Assembly (NCBI GenBank): GCA_963422465.1
Contig: OY730172.1
Coordinates: 1,984,001 to 2,048,000 of the forward strand
DNA: 64,000 nucleotides
Direction: 5' to 3'
Source: Lichina pygmaea
Lineage: Eukaryota > Ascomycota > Lichinomycetes > Lichinales > Lichinaceae
The translations under genes were made by a program, and so were the position numbers. Below the pieces are notes generated by a model. That model was not told the DNA's origin, searched no databases, and saw only the letters and a program-made list of their open reading frames with translations. Shown piece by piece: positions 34,418 through 46,623 of the stretch (position 1 is its first letter; the number at the start of each line of letters is the position of its first letter).

Positions 34418-36513
34418 ATGATGCAGGCACCGGTCTTGGTGATGAGTGAGCTCTACTATACGTCCCATAACTCGTAAGTCGAGGGCTGACTGCGTCAAAT
34501 CTACCAGACACCCAGAGCGGTGAGCGGCAAACCGGTAGACGAGCACAGTTATCCAACATAGCAGCAGCCAAGACGTATGTCGCGGTGTCTGCTCATTACA
34601 TATTCATGCAGCGGCTGATGCTAACTTCTTCGTAGAGTTGCAGATATCATACGGTCATGCCTCGGTCCCAGGGCGATGCTGAAGATGCTGCTGGATCCAA
34701 TGGGTGGTATCGTGCTGACCAACGACGGCCATGCGATACTGCGGGAGATTGAAGTGTCGCATCCGGCCGCGAAGAGCATGATTGAGTTGAGCCGCACACA
34801 AGACGAGGAGGTCGGCGATGGGACGACTACTGTGATCATCTTGGGTCAGTCGGCGCTATACGGCGATTGGCTGGATGGTCGGCTGATGCCCTGTAGCTGG
34901 CGAGATCCTCGCCCAGGCTCTCCCGCAACTCGAACGCAACATCCATCCGGTGGTCATCATCTCCGCCTTCAAGCGCGCCTTGAACGATGCGCTGGCCGTC
35001 GTCGAGGACGTTTCGGTCTCGGTTGACGTCAACGACGACGAGGCCATGTACGGTCTGATATCTGCCTCGATTGGCACCAAATTCGTCGCGCGGTGGTCGG
35101 AGCTGATGTGCTCGTTGGCGCTGAAGGCAGTGCGCATGGTCTCTCTGGATGTTGGCGGAGGCAAGAAGGAGGTCGACACGAAGCGCTACGCAAGGGTCGA
35201 GAAGATCCCTGGCGGCGAGATCGAAGACAGTCAAGTGTTGGACGGCGTCATGTTGAACAAGGACATTACACATCCAAAAATGCGGCGGAGAATAGAGAAG
35301 CCGCGGATCGTGCTGCTCGACTGTCCGTTGGAGTACAAGAAGGGCGAATCGCAGACCAACATCGAGATCAGCAAGGAAGACGACTGGAACCGGGTGCTAC
35401 AGATTGAGGAAGAGCAGATCCGAGCAATGTGCGACGCCATTCTGGCCGTCAAACCCGATCTCGTGATCACCGAGAAAGGCGTATCAGGTACGGTCCCCTC
35501 CAAGCATCTCCTAATGGTGCTGAGCAGCCAACCATGCGCCCAGACCTCGCACAGCACTATCTCGTCAAGTCAAACGTGACCGCCCTCCGGCGAGTTCGCA
35601 AGACCGACAACAACCGGGTCGCGCGCGCCACGGGCGCCACGATTGTGAATCGGGTCGAGGACCTACAGGATTCGGACGTCGGCACCAGATGCGGACTCTT
35701 CGAGATCTCCAAGATCGGAGACGAGTACTTCACCTTCCTGACGCAATGCCAAGACGCGAAGGCGTGCACCATCATGCTCCGCGGTCCGTCCAAGGACATT
35801 CTCAACGAGATTGAGCGCAACCTACACGACGCCATGGCCGTCGCCCGCAACGTCGTGTTCCACCCGCGCCTGTCGCCCGGCGGCGGCGCCACGGAGATGG
35901 CCGTCTCGGTGCGGCTCGCCAACACGGCCAAGGGCATCGAGGGCGTCCAGCAGTGGCCCTACCGCGCCGTGGCCGAGGCCATGGAGGTCATCCCCCGGAC
36001 GCTCATTCAGAACGCCGGCGCGAACCCGTTGCGGGTGCTGGCGCAGTTGAGGGCGAAACATGCCGAGGGTGCCGGAAGTGCCCAGGCCGGTCAGGGATCG
36101 CAGAGCGGAGGCGGCAGCGGCACCTGGGGCATCAACGGCGAGACGGGCGTCGTCGTGGACATGCGGAAATACGGCGTCTGGGAGCCGGAGGCGGTGAAGT
36201 CGCAGAGTATCAAGACTGCCATTGAGGTTTGTCATATTTTGCTCTCTTCACTTTTTGCACATCCCAGTGTTACCGTCTCTCCTCATTCTTACACAAAAAC
36301 CTGTGCATTTACCTCTGATCCCCCCCAACCACTCTTCTTCGTCTTTCGTTCAAAAAATCCCTTCTGTCAGTCACCCTCAATGCAACCAGCCCCAGCGATG
36401 CTGACGATGATTTATAGTCCGCCTGTCTCCTCCTCCGCGTCGACGAGATCTGCGCAGCCAAGTCAGGGAAACAAGCTCCCGCAGGTGCTCTAAGTGGCGG
36501 TGGCGACGACTGA
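34418..36513 (+). CDS. CCT3: T-complex protein 1 subunit gamma (CCT3), cytosolic chaperonin
   Basis: One of the eight subunits of the TRiC/CCT ring that folds actin, tubulin and WD proteins with ATP. Six exons (34418-34445, 34508-34574, 34636-34844, 34897-35487, 35544-36226, 36418-36513) give about 557 residues with phases that agree at every join. The tiny first exon encodes MMQAPVLVM; the next gives NTQSGERQTGRRAQLSNIAAAK, close to the family start. ATP-site motifs are NDGHAILREI and the GDGTTTV loop in exon 3. The apical domain includes GVMLNKDITHPKM and IVLLDCPLEYKK. The late equatorial motif is LSPGGGATEMAVS. An insert of Gly/Ser/Gln (GAGSAQAGQGSQSGGGS) lies near residue 490. Two ATGs in tandem (34418, 34421) may start translation; the second matches the usual MQAP. 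Confidence 0.96.
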
Positions 36514-36944
36514 GCACCGAGTATCGGGCGTCGAGCGTCTAGCATTGACAATTGGAAAATGCATATCGAAGAGCTCAAGCTTGGTGCATACCAGGATCTA
36601 GACTCGCGCCAAATCATGTTCGGTCCGCTCCGATGCCAAGTAAAAAAAATACTAGAGTCTTGCGACTGCGCATTGCCACCGTAGGTCGTTTGTAGATATA
36701 TTTCTCCTGTCGGGCCCTAGCTACAACAAGAATAGAAAAGAAGACCAGCCATATTCATAGATTCTTGCTGCAGTGGTCAGTGTTTCCGCTGTCGTCTGCA
36801 ATTAGGATCATATATGACCGGTGAGTGTGATGCTTGCTCTCCGTGTTTGTTCGCTGATCACAGCTGGGATACCTCTTGTTTCACACATCTCGAGGCTTGA
36901 CCTGGGGACAAGAATGAGGACGGTGATGCTATTGCCACTGTCAC

Positions 36945-37136
<192 letters not shown>

Positions 37137-37379
37137 CGTTGCTGGTGCTGGTGCTAGTGCTGGTGCAGAGTTGATTTACTGTGGGCAAGGTAAAGTAGGT
37201 TGATACAGGAATTCGAAGCAGAAGTGAGGAGTGGCGGTAGAGAGTAGAAGGGAAGAGCGAAGATGGTGTGTCTGAAGGGTAGAGAGGAAGAACGGAGGGA
37301 TAGGAGAGTGAGGGAGTGGAGGGTGGGCAAGTTGAACAGGAGGAGAGGGGAAAAGTGGCCGATGTCGGAGCAATGCACG

Positions 37380-37396
37380 CCCCCCCCCCCCCCCCC
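37380..37396 (+). repeat. C17 homopolymer
   Basis: Seventeen uninterrupted C residues, flanked by ACGCACGC. It lies in the convergent intergenic region after CCT3. Confidence 0.9.
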
Positions 37397-38019
37397 ACGC
37401 ACGCACGACACACTGGAGACGGAGGTACGGAGTCACTCGTATACGCATTTACACAGGCAGCTAGGCAGGCAGACAGGCAGGCAGGCAGGCAGGTAGACAG
37501 GCAGACAGTCATGCAGCTAAACAGCCAGACAGCCAAATAGTCATGGAGCCTGGCAAGCAGACAGGCAAGCAGCCACGTAAGCACCCAGACAGACGTGCAC
37601 GACACGCACGACGTGGTAGAGACGCAAGAGGATCAAGGTGAAAAGCATTGAAGTGCGTCAGAGCGCATCAGATCAGCGTCCCACAAAGTCCCACAGGCAT
37701 ATTCCACATCGTCAAACACAATCTTGACAACATGCCTAAGCCACATCATGACAACTTCAAACCTTCCTCGGGTGCCTCACCCGCCAAGAATGTGTTCCAA
37801 TCGGGGCTCTTCTTTTGGGAAATGATGATGCCTCGTCTGTCATTCCTCGATCTTCATTCGTCTACCGGTCATCCCTCCACCGTCTCCTCCTGCTTCATGC
37901 CCCGGGCTTATTTTGTACACGTAATCCTCTTTGGAGCAACCCGTCTCTCCGATATCTCCTTGCCGCGCTCGCTTTTCTGAGAATTAAACTCCCTCCGAGC
38001 AGTCGGGGTTCAATTCGAA

Positions 38020-38838
38020 TCAGCTGTCGTCGAGGATGATGACGCCCGTCTCTTCAACCACGGGGGAAACCTCGATTGCTTTGTTGCTGTGGCCGTTGCC
38101 GATGCCGTTGCCGTTGCCGTTGATGCTGGCAGGGGCGGGATCATGGCCGGAGCCATCGCCTCCGTGGAGATTGTCCTCGTTGTCACGATGTGGCCGGTCA
38201 GATGGTCGCCCTTTGCTCGTCGTCGGCGCAGAAAGGGCTGGTCTGGGACACATCCTGTTCTTCTCCGCTTTCTTCGTCGGCTTCGCGTTTGTCGTTCGTT
38301 CGGGACTGTAGCTTCCATGGCCTTTGGCGTCTTCGGTGGCACTGCCGTCGACACCGCCATCGAGGTCCATCGGGTTGACTCCACTTCCATCTTCGGCCTT
38401 GGCCTTCATCTTCCTCAGCTTGGCCTTCTCCCGCTTGGCCTTGTTCTTGTTCGTCTTGGATTCGTCCTTGGCCTTCCACTCCTGGTTCTTCCGCTCGAAC
38501 TCGGTTCGTTCCTTTTCCTTGCGGTTCTCCTCCTCCATGAGACGTAGTCGTTCATATTCCCTCCGACGACTCGCCTTGTACACGTGAAACTCTCCCGATC
38601 CCGCACCGGCGCTGGAGCCCTGCACGTTGGCGACTATCTCAGGCGGTGGCGCCAGCCGTTTGGGAACCGCTTCTCTCGTGGCAGAGGCCGGGATGACCAC
38701 ATCTCGCTCGGGATGCGCAAACAGCGCAGTGACTTGGTTGGCTTGGGCCGAGACCGGCGTCAGGGCGCGCTTCTTGGTTGGACGCCGCGATTTGGGGTCT
38801 TGAAAGGTCGGGATCGACTCGGGGATGGGCTCAGACAT
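38020..38838 (-). CDS. PRKRIP1 homologue (DUF1168), spliceosome-associated protein
   Basis: A single-exon nuclear protein of 272 residues from ATG 38838 (MSEPIPESIPTFQD). The family block GSGEFHVYKASRRREYERLRL lies near residue 82, followed by a long charged helix (EEENRKEKERTEFERKNQEW and KREKAKLRKMKAKA), as in human PRKRIP1, which bridges parts of the spliceosomal C complex as one long helix. The last 120 residues are disordered with Gly-Asn repeats (NGNGNGIGNGHSN) and end in an acidic hydrophobic motif (GVIILDDS) that resembles a SUMO-interacting motif. It shares a 516-bp divergent promoter with the histidine-phosphatase gene. Confidence 0.85.
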   Translation of the reverse strand: MSEPIPESIPTFQDPKSRRPTKKRALTPVSAQANQVTALFAHPERDVVIPASATREAVPKRLAPPPEIVANVQGSSAGAGSGEFHVYKASRRREYERLRLMEEENRKEKERTEFERKNQEWKAKDESKTNKNKAKREKAKLRKMKAKAEDGSGVNPMDLDGGVDGSATEDAKGHGSYSPERTTNAKPTKKAEKNRMCPRPALSAPTTSKGRPSDRPHRDNEDNLHGGDGSGHDPAPASINGNGNGIGNGHSNKAIEVSPVVEETGVIILDDS

Positions 38839-39354
38839 GGCGGTCTTTGTACTGAACTGCTACCGATTTCTGAGAGCGGACAGTAGTGAGCACGAGCTTC
38901 TAGTAGACAGCATGAAGAAGAGTCATCAAGGTTTAGCATCGGCAAGGACTGACCTGGCAGTCGAGGCGGGGAGCTGCATCTGCTGGTTTGATTCGGCGGT
39001 AGCTAGCGTACTGTGGGTCGATGCGGGCGAGACGCGGGCGTCCACGGATATAAAGGCCGGCCGCCCGGACGGTCGAGCCGTACGTTCGTACCGTAAGTTA
39101 CCGTGGGTTCTGGAAGCCAAAAGAAAACCCTGAGCCTTGCAATTGCTCCTTATCAGTCACGTTGAGATTCTGCACATCGTCATCTCACCCATACCTACGT
39201 TCTGACCGTCACCTGTTCTTCTTCAGGTGTTAGACAGGTGAATGTTCTGATCTTGAAGCAGCAGAGATGGGAAAACCACGTGTGAGGCTTGTACCTTGAT
39301 TGAAACGTGACTAGCAGAGCTGGATGCTAATTGGATCGATCTGGTGCTTTGCAG
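38839..39354. promoter_or_regulatory. Divergent promoter of PRKRIP1 and histidine-phosphatase genes
   Basis: 516 bp separate the two start codons. A TATAAAG-like ATATAAAGG lies at 39048-39056, and a CACGTG is present near 39279. No gene is seen inside. Role inferred from the layout. Confidence 0.45.
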
Positions 39355-41208
39355 ATGATCATCCTCATCCGACATGCTCAATCGGAGGGAAACAGTACGT
39401 CATAATTTTCAGGAATGATGGCAGAGCTGTATGCGGACCACGAAGCTCATCGAATTATGCTGGGCTAGAAAATCGAGCCATCCATCAAACAGTGCCTGAT
39501 CATAGAGTCAAGCTCACGTCAGACGGGTGGAGACAGGTATATACTACTCCCAAGCTAGATCGGCCTTGTCTGCGAGCTTCGGCGAGATCAGAGATGTCCT
39601 TGATATGCAATGCATGGTGCTGGACGAAATTCATCTGATCGACAAGATTCCAAGGCAACCGAGGCAGGGGTCAAGTTGCGATCTCTCCTCCACCCCAACG
39701 ACACGCTTCATTTCTTCACGAGCCCCTATCGGCGGACGAGAGAGACGACAGAGGGTGCGCATCGCCCGTTGCAGTCTCTGAAACCGTCCTCCATCTGACT
39801 AGAGATTGGTTCCAAGGGATACTGGAAGCATTGACCGCGGACGACCCGTCGCCGTCGCCCTTTCAACGACGGGCCATCAAGGTATACGAGGAGCCACGGC
39901 TCTGCGAACAGGACTTTGGTAACTTCCAGCCGTCGTCCGCGGACATGGAGCGCATGTGGAGGGAGCGGGCCGAGTACGGGCATTTTTTCTACCGCATCCC
40001 GAACGGCGAGTCCGCTGCCGACGCGTACGACCGAATTAGCGGCTTCAACGAAAGCCTGTGGCGCCAGTTTGGTGAGCGGGACTGTGCCAGCGTCTGCGTG
40101 CTGGTCACGCATGGGTTGATGACTCGGGTGTTTCTGATGAAATGGTCAGTCTTCCAGACCAGCCAGAAAGAAACCAAAATCAGAGAACATCGATTGACGT
40201 TCCGTGTGGCCTGTCTCCAGGTACCACTTCAGCGTCGAATATTTCGAAGACCTACGAAACATGGACCACTGCGAGTTCGTGATCATGATGAAGAACGAGG
40301 ACAGCGGCAAATACATCCTGCAGAACAAGCTCCGGACGTGGTCTGAGCTGAAGCGCGAGCGGGAAATTGCTGCCGGTTATTCTCCAACCTCGACACGTCG
40401 AGACACGCATATCCCGCAGTGGCGATGGCTTGAGCGTCCAAGCGCAACTGACAAGCTGGACGGGCGGCAGGGAGCCTTTGGGCCTGTCGACGACAAGAAA
40501 GATAATATGCCGGCTCAGTCACCGCTCGACCGTAGACATCGCTCCCTCTCTTTCAACCACGAGGCGCCGGTGGCAACCGATCCACTCGCTTTTGTGACCC
40601 CATCAACACCAGGCGGTGCTGAGCCGACCAGTACGGGCGAGAGGCATGTCAGATTTGAGGCGGACTCTCACACCCATCCGTCATTGGACGACCGCACCGA
40701 CACCTACCACTCCGGCCGAGATTTCGGCGGGTCCATGTCCGGCGCCGCCAGCCCAGCCAGCAGCGGTGAAGGTGAGGGTTACGGGGCGACGCGTGGCGGC
40801 GCGAAGAGCTCTGCAGGTGGCCATGCAAACGCTCGTGAGTTCTCGACCGTCGGGACGCGAGACAGCGATCCTCTGGCCCAACAGCCCCGTACGAGGCACT
40901 CCATCCAAGACGGAGTCCGGAAAGGACTCCATGTGGTTGATGAAGACGACGAAGACGACGATGAAGAGGAGGAAGAGGTCCACGGCATGGATCCCGGTGC
41001 GCAGGCAGACGCTCTTGGCGACCACAAGCAAGACGACGCGCTTCCGCTCTCCGTCAGTGGTGGCGGAGCAGACTCTCCGGGGGTTGACAGTGCGTTGAGG
41101 CAAGACCACAGGAAGGTGGAGGGAGAGCGGGATGCCCCCCTCAACGGACCAAACCGTCTGAAAGCGGAGGAGGAGTGGGATCGGAGCATACGAGGCAGCG
41201 TATACTAG
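39355..41208 (+). CDS. Phosphoglycerate-mutase-like histidine phosphatase with long disordered tail
   Basis: A phosphatase-fold protein of the branch-1 histidine phosphatase superfamily, related to fungal Det1-like proteins. Five exons, 39355-39394, 39469-39536, 39655-39754, 39817-40144 and 40221-41208, encode about 507 residues with consistent phases. The catalytic RHG motif appears as MIILIRHAQSEGN at the very N-terminus. The substrate Arg motif is FFTSPYRRTRETTEG, the acid block is EEPRLCEQDFGNFQP, and the second catalytic His is in VCVLVTHGLMTRVFLMKW. The domain ends near residue 230 (WSELKREREIAAGY). The remaining 270 or so residues are disordered, Ser/Thr/Asp-rich, with an acidic run (DEDDEDDDEEEEE) near 40938-40976. 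Acid phosphatase or phosphosugar activity is plausible; the substrate is unknown. Confidence 0.87.
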
Positions 41209-41563
41209 CATGACAACTACTTTCAGAAAGTACGCAGTAATGCTGTGGGAACCTGGTCAAGGGATCGTAAGGCGTGGCTGACATTTATCGCTTCCCTTCT
41301 CTGCTCTCGGCCCCCGCCACGACGACGACGACGACGACGACTACGACTACGACGACGACGACGCAAGGACACAATCTTCTCTCCCCCCCAACACACTCTC
41401 AGATAACGTCTCCTCACCATAGAAATGTTGTTGGGATTCGCAGACCTGTTGAAGCTAATTGTATGATGAGCAGATGGAGCATGAACCAAGAGCCATCCAT
41501 GAAGGCCATGGCAGCTCACTCTCACCCTCTTCTCCATCCAACCGTCCATCCAACCAACCAATA

Positions 41564-41599
<36 letters not shown>

Positions 41600-42884
41600 C
41601 TCTTGGAACCATTGTACCTCTCCACCACATCGCACCGAAGCTGAACACCGCCGTGAACACCATATCCTCTTTACACCATCCCCTTCTACCACAAGCCGTG
41701 ACATCCGCAGTAGCTCATGCGTGTACGAAGACCATGTGGCATGAAGACCACGTGCACCAAAGCCATGTTCATGCATGAAAGCCGCAATCATCAGCTCCTC
41801 GGTCAGCATTGGGAGCTGGTGGGAAGTTCTCCGGCAGACGACTTCTCTCGCAGACAGCTTCTCTCGTAGTGGATTCTCCCATTTCTCTGGTGGATTCTGT
41901 ACTTCTTTAGTGGCGGATCGTCTACTCGACTTGATAGCGCATTCTGTGCTTCCCTGGTTGTGGGTTCTCCTGACTTGGGTGGTGAGTTCTGTGCTTCTCT
42001 GATCGTTTGATAATTCTGACTTGGTAGTGTATTCTCCTAACCTACTGCGCTATGTCGGTAGTAGGTGTGATCTGCTCAAAGATGAAGAGAGCTGGGTGTT
42101 TGTGGCATGGTGCACAGGGGATCCAAGCGTGGCCTGTGATGGATGAATGGTGATGGGGGGGATAGTGATGGGTGGCTGACGATGCTGACGATGACTGCTC
42201 ACGACTTTGCCTCCAAGAGGGGAGACGGGGAAAGGGGGTGATGATGGGGTCGTAAGCGCAGTACGTGAGTGATAATCTCAGATGGATGTTTCTGCGCTGC
42301 GCGACAGGGATGAGGGGAATGGGATGCCTGGTGCAGTAGTTGTTGCATACTGATTGACTTTTCTGATAGCTGTGCTTCTGGTAGTTGTTGGGGAGTATCA
42401 TCGTCCCATGTCCACGTTCGGCGAGAGACTATCCCTGCAGCTTTCCATTCATCGAGGTTGGCGAAATGACAGGTTTGCTCCCTGATGGGGATGTCTGTGG
42501 GTGTGAGAAATTCTGGCATTGTTTGCTTTCCTGTGCGTAAACGGCACATGAAAGACCCGCAGCATCCACTGTTGATGTGATCAGTGCGATCGAAGTCACC
42601 CACACAAGTCAATGGTGAGATATCACGCTGTCATGCTCGGCGTGATTCGGTATATAGAGAGTGGATATACACGGCAGTCGTTCACTCTCTGACTGACCCA
42701 CCTGGGAACATCTGTCTTTGGGGACTGGGATACACAAGGGCTGCTATCTCCGTCCGATCTCAAGACAGTTTCCTCTTCGCAACGATCTATACATCAGTCT
42801 GCTGTCCTTCTGGAACAACTTACCTGTTATACAACAGACGAATACCTCTCGTAGGACAGCCTTGCTGTTCGTCATAACACCAAG
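41209..42884. other. Intergenic with triplet repeats and a degenerate minisatellite
   Basis: No gene seen. Contains a GAC/TAC triplet array (41321-41364), CAG and TAG triplets (41563-41600) and a degenerate array of about 22-24 bp units built on GGTGGATTCT/CTTCTCT between about 41820 and 42035. The stretch opens a gene-poor block that runs to 47130. Confidence 0.6.
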
Positions 42885-43735
42885 ATGGCTCTCTCAGCGC
42901 TCCACATGACACCGACAGCAGCGAAGCATCTGATGGCCGTCGTCGGTCGACCGACCGTCATCAGAGCGAGGTTGAGAGCGGATGAGAACGGGCCCAAGGG
43001 TTTCTCGGCGAAGGAGATCAATGCAGGTTCGTCCAGCTGCTCGTCTTGCAGAGTTGGCCCGCCGGTGCTGGAGACTGACTTCCGCCAGTGATCCTCGCGG
43101 AGAAGATGGTCGGCGAGGCGGACCACCTGATAGAACACGCAACCAACGGGTACTTCCTCGCGTCATCGGGCTCCTCCAAAGCGCGAAGAGGGCGGGAGCT
43201 CTGCGAAGAGTGGCTCAGCGAGACCTTCCGAGCAGAGTTCACCAAGGCATGTCTGGGCGACGCAGGGGCCTCTTCACCTCGACGCGGCCCACGGCAGACG
43301 GCGAAGGGTACCGCAGCGGCGGCGTTCTTCCCGGGCCAGGGCATGACGAAAGAAGAAGCAGAGACGTTCATCACAGGACTAAGCCCGATCAACGACTCGC
43401 ACGGGATGCCATCGCGAAGGAGATATTTCCGGCCGGACGGCGCCGTCATCGCAGAGGCCGAGTGGGTGAGCAAGTGGGCCATTGACGAGGCCGGCTCGCC
43501 GCTGTTGACCATGTTCGAGGCCGAAGCGGCGGAGCTGGACGCGAAGGGCGGGCGCGAACGAGTGAACGGTGAACAACTTGAGCGGTGGCATGGATATTCT
43601 CATCTTGGAGGTTCTCGTCTCGGAGGGGTTGCAACTTGCGGGCACGGGGACGAACGGACAAGGAGTGAGGATAATCTCGGGCCTGGAAGAGCTAGTGCAG
43701 ATACCTTCTCTGGGCAATACGGAGAGATGAACTGA
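42885..43735 (+). CDS. Hypothetical protein, two exons, family not recognised
   Basis: ATG 42885 in a good context (CAAGATGGCT) opens exon 1 (42885-43026). A 62-bp intron (donor GTTCGT, acceptor GCCAG) leads to exon 2 (43089-43735), giving about 262 residues. The join reads KEINAVILAEKMVGEADHLI and is in phase. The N-terminal half is mostly helical and charged (TAAKHLMAVVGRPTVIRARL, then GRELCEEWLSETFRAEFTKA). The middle holds FFPGQGMTKEEAETFITGL. The C-terminus is Gly/Arg/Asp-rich and disordered. There is no signal peptide, membrane segment or known catalytic motif. Its neighbours are repeats and a fossil reverse transcriptase gene, so it may be lineage-specific. Confidence 0.55.
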
Positions 43736-44193
43736 ACAAGAAGACAGAAGCGTCATAAAACCGGAGGTAGGAAAACAAGTAGCAACCTCCCCTCCGTGCG
43801 GTTGATGACTGAGGAGAAATATGTAATACACTGTGGAAGCCAGCTAGTCTCCTTTATCAATATAAGCCCGCTGGTTCATCTTACCAGCAATCTTGTTCCT
43901 GACTGCTTGTCCTGATGGCCCAAAAAAGAACATGGTTGGATTTGTCCCGATATAATCCCGATAGCCAACAAAGGAAACAAGAGAAGCTCAAGGAGGATTC
44001 AAACCCTCATCGAAGATCAAGTAATAACAGAAAAGACTTGGTAGCCTGTCTCTGGAAGGCGCGGATCACCTTCCGAGCAACGAATAGAATGCACCATTGA
44101 GCTTCTGGTCATGAATCGTCAATAACATCATATAAGCCTTGATTAGATAGCCGTATCTTCGTAATGCGAGAGCGCGGCCTACAACGCCATCTG
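43736..44193. other. Intergenic, no gene seen
   Basis: About 460 bp of relatively A+T-rich sequence between the unknown gene and the 3' end of the rvt fossil. No supported feature. Confidence 0.5.
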
Positions 44194-46493
44194 TCACGTA
44201 ACCCTCTTCTTTCTCATCGTGGTCAAAACGCCGAGAGGCAAAAAGGTCTCGTCGACGAGGTTCGGACCGCCGTAGCGCTCCAAGAGCTCGGCCTCATGAA
44301 GCTGAACGGCCCATTTCTCCTCGCCGTCAAGATCGTGATCGTGCTGCTGATGCATGCCGAGAGCCCTGATCACATCTTCGACCTCGGCCATCAAGTCAAT
44401 GTCGACGTCTGACGGCACTTCCATGAGCATCTTGTAGGTTCTTTCAAGGTTGGCGTCGGTCGACTCGCGCCATTTTGAAAACTCGTCAAGACCAAAGAAG
44501 TTGTTGCGTTCGGCGGAGCCGATGGCTTCACTGGCCGTAGAACCCTCCGGGTGGACGGAAGGTAGCCGGAGCCGTCGAGCATGCTCGCTCATCTCGTCAA
44601 AGGCCTCCTTCGCCGGCGCATAGCGTTCCTTCTCGCCTTGGAGAAAAGACTGGATGTGCACCTCGGGGCTGTCCTTGAGCCGGTCTCGGACAAGGTAAAG
44701 CGAGACGAATTTTTCGTCATCAGCCTCGGCGACGTACGCCGACCCTGTCTTCCGAGCGCTGCATGCCAAGCCCATGACCTGGGCAAAGCGCTGCATGGTC
44801 GACCGCGCGCGCGAGTAGGTCGACGGCCCGCCGCAGAGTCAGATGTCGTCGTGGAGTCGATACAGGAGCATGCCGGTCTTCTTGTTGGCGGCGAGATCCA
44901 GGAAAAACAGAACAAGCTCACCGAGCAGCTTCTGGGGCGCGTGGGCCATGGGGACACCTCTCCTTCGGATACGAGGCCCGCTCGCGCTCGTTCTTCCTCC
45001 CCCACAGGGCGCTATATCGAGGGGCGCTTCGAGGAACTTCTTGAAGAACGAGATCCAATCCTCGGAGAAGCCAACGAATCGCATGACGGCGAATATGATG
45101 GCGTACGGTAGGCCTGTTGCGGGCCATTGCACGTCCGTCTGCAACACCGCGCACCTACCCTGCATATGTCGACAGAGGAGGAGCCCGCGGGTCAGCTTGC
45201 GAAGAAGCTGCTGCTTAAAGCTGGGCCTCCCGGTTCACTTGTGCCTGTCGCCATCCTCCGAGAGGTCGTCATTGTCGTAACCTCCACCGGCGTAATGCAA
45301 GGCGATGGACGACGGCAACTGAGACAGGAAAATGTGTCGTTGTAGTCAGCTTTCCGTACCCTTTCGACGCTGTGTAAATTGCTGGTAGCAGCACGAGCCA
45401 AACAGGGATAAGAAGAGGCCAGCCGTAGGCCCGGGTTCACCAGAGCTCGCCCGGTGTAGTAGTGATATCTTTCGGCTTCGTCCCGAGTCGGCTGCGGGCC
45501 CTGGGTCCATCGCCCCATCGGTTGGGACCCGATGAAACCTTTTAGAATGTTCTTGAGGGAGACACACCAAGTGACCCCGATGCAGTGGATGAAGATGGCC
45601 TGAAGCACACCCTCGCCCGTGCAGATTCGGTACTTCCTGTTCTGCTGCTGGCGCGGCATCACGGGGATGCCTTGCTCTCCGGCCTGCCACTTCCAGTTTT
45701 CGATGTCTGCATAGTGCATGTTCAGCACATCTGCTATCTCTGCCAGTACGATACTGTTCTTGAGGAACTCGTGCGAAACACTCTGCTTCTCGTCGTTGAG
45801 AAGATCCTCGACAAGCAATCCCTTGATACACAACGTGAGCGTGCTCTCATCGAAGGGCGCTTCGGTTCGCAGCAGCGCATCAGCTTGACGTTGGACCGCC
45901 TGTTGGAGGGTCTCGAGCGCTTTGGTCCCGGTGTCACCCTCAAAGAGATGCCGCAAGTAGCTGTCGATCTCGACCTTGTCAATTTCGAGCGGGTGAAATA
46001 CGAGCGACTCCAACATGTCACAGGGCTGCTGGAGCCGCTCCTTCTGTCTTTCAACAACGGCGAAGGAGTCGTCTGAAGCGGCCTGGCTGCCGTCCGAGGA
46101 ACCATCGGCAGCAGTGCTAGTAGACGGCGTCATCCATTCTGTCACCAGATGGGAGTAAAGGCCAGCCAGGCCAAGCTTGCGACTCTGGATCTCAAGCTTG
46201 GCCCGCAAGCGTGCCTCGAAGGACTCGAGCGTCTTTTCCGGGATCAAGGCATCGTGGCGCAACTGGTCTAGCCAGCGGCCAATGTTCGAGACCACCACAT
46301 TATCAGACGACCCGCTGAGAATTTCTTTCACCCCCGACAAAAGACAGTTGAGCCGTGCTCGCCTGTCGTCCCCTGCATCTTCGGTCTTGAGCAGAATTTG
46401 ATGCTTGCGATTCTCTAAGCGGCCCGCTGCTTGTCTATCTCATGGATCTTGGTGACGGTAATCGACAGCAGCGCTCGAGGGAGAAGTAGTCAT
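44194..46493 (-). pseudogene. Fossil rvt-type reverse transcriptase gene (single-copy cellular RT class)
   Basis: The minus strand carries pieces of one reverse transcriptase-like protein in the right order over 2.3 kb. It starts with a coiled-coil N-terminus near 46490-46300 and a helical region with the DVLNMHYADIENWKWQAG and GVLQAIFIHCIGVTWCVSL blocks. Next come the palm segments with GLPYAIIFAVMRFVGF, RRRGVPMAHAPQKLLGELVL and the catalytic-type YRLHDD motif near 44845. Last is a long C-terminal helical tail ending at 44194. This order and the R-x-HDD form of the active site fit the fungal rvt genes, cellular RT-related genes described as non-mobile and usually single copy. No repeats at the ends and no integrase, gag or RNase H-like region were seen. 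The copy is broken, with roughly half a dozen interruptions, so it is treated as a fossil. Family assignment rests on motif memory. Confidence 0.7.
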
Positions 46494-46623
46494 TGCTACC
46501 GTTGTCGACCACCTTCCCCTCTTGATAGTACGACGAAGGCTCTAGCAATGGAATATATCGATGTGATATACCCACGATGGAGAATAGACGAATGAAATGA
46601 ATTGAGGCTACGGTTCTGAAAGC

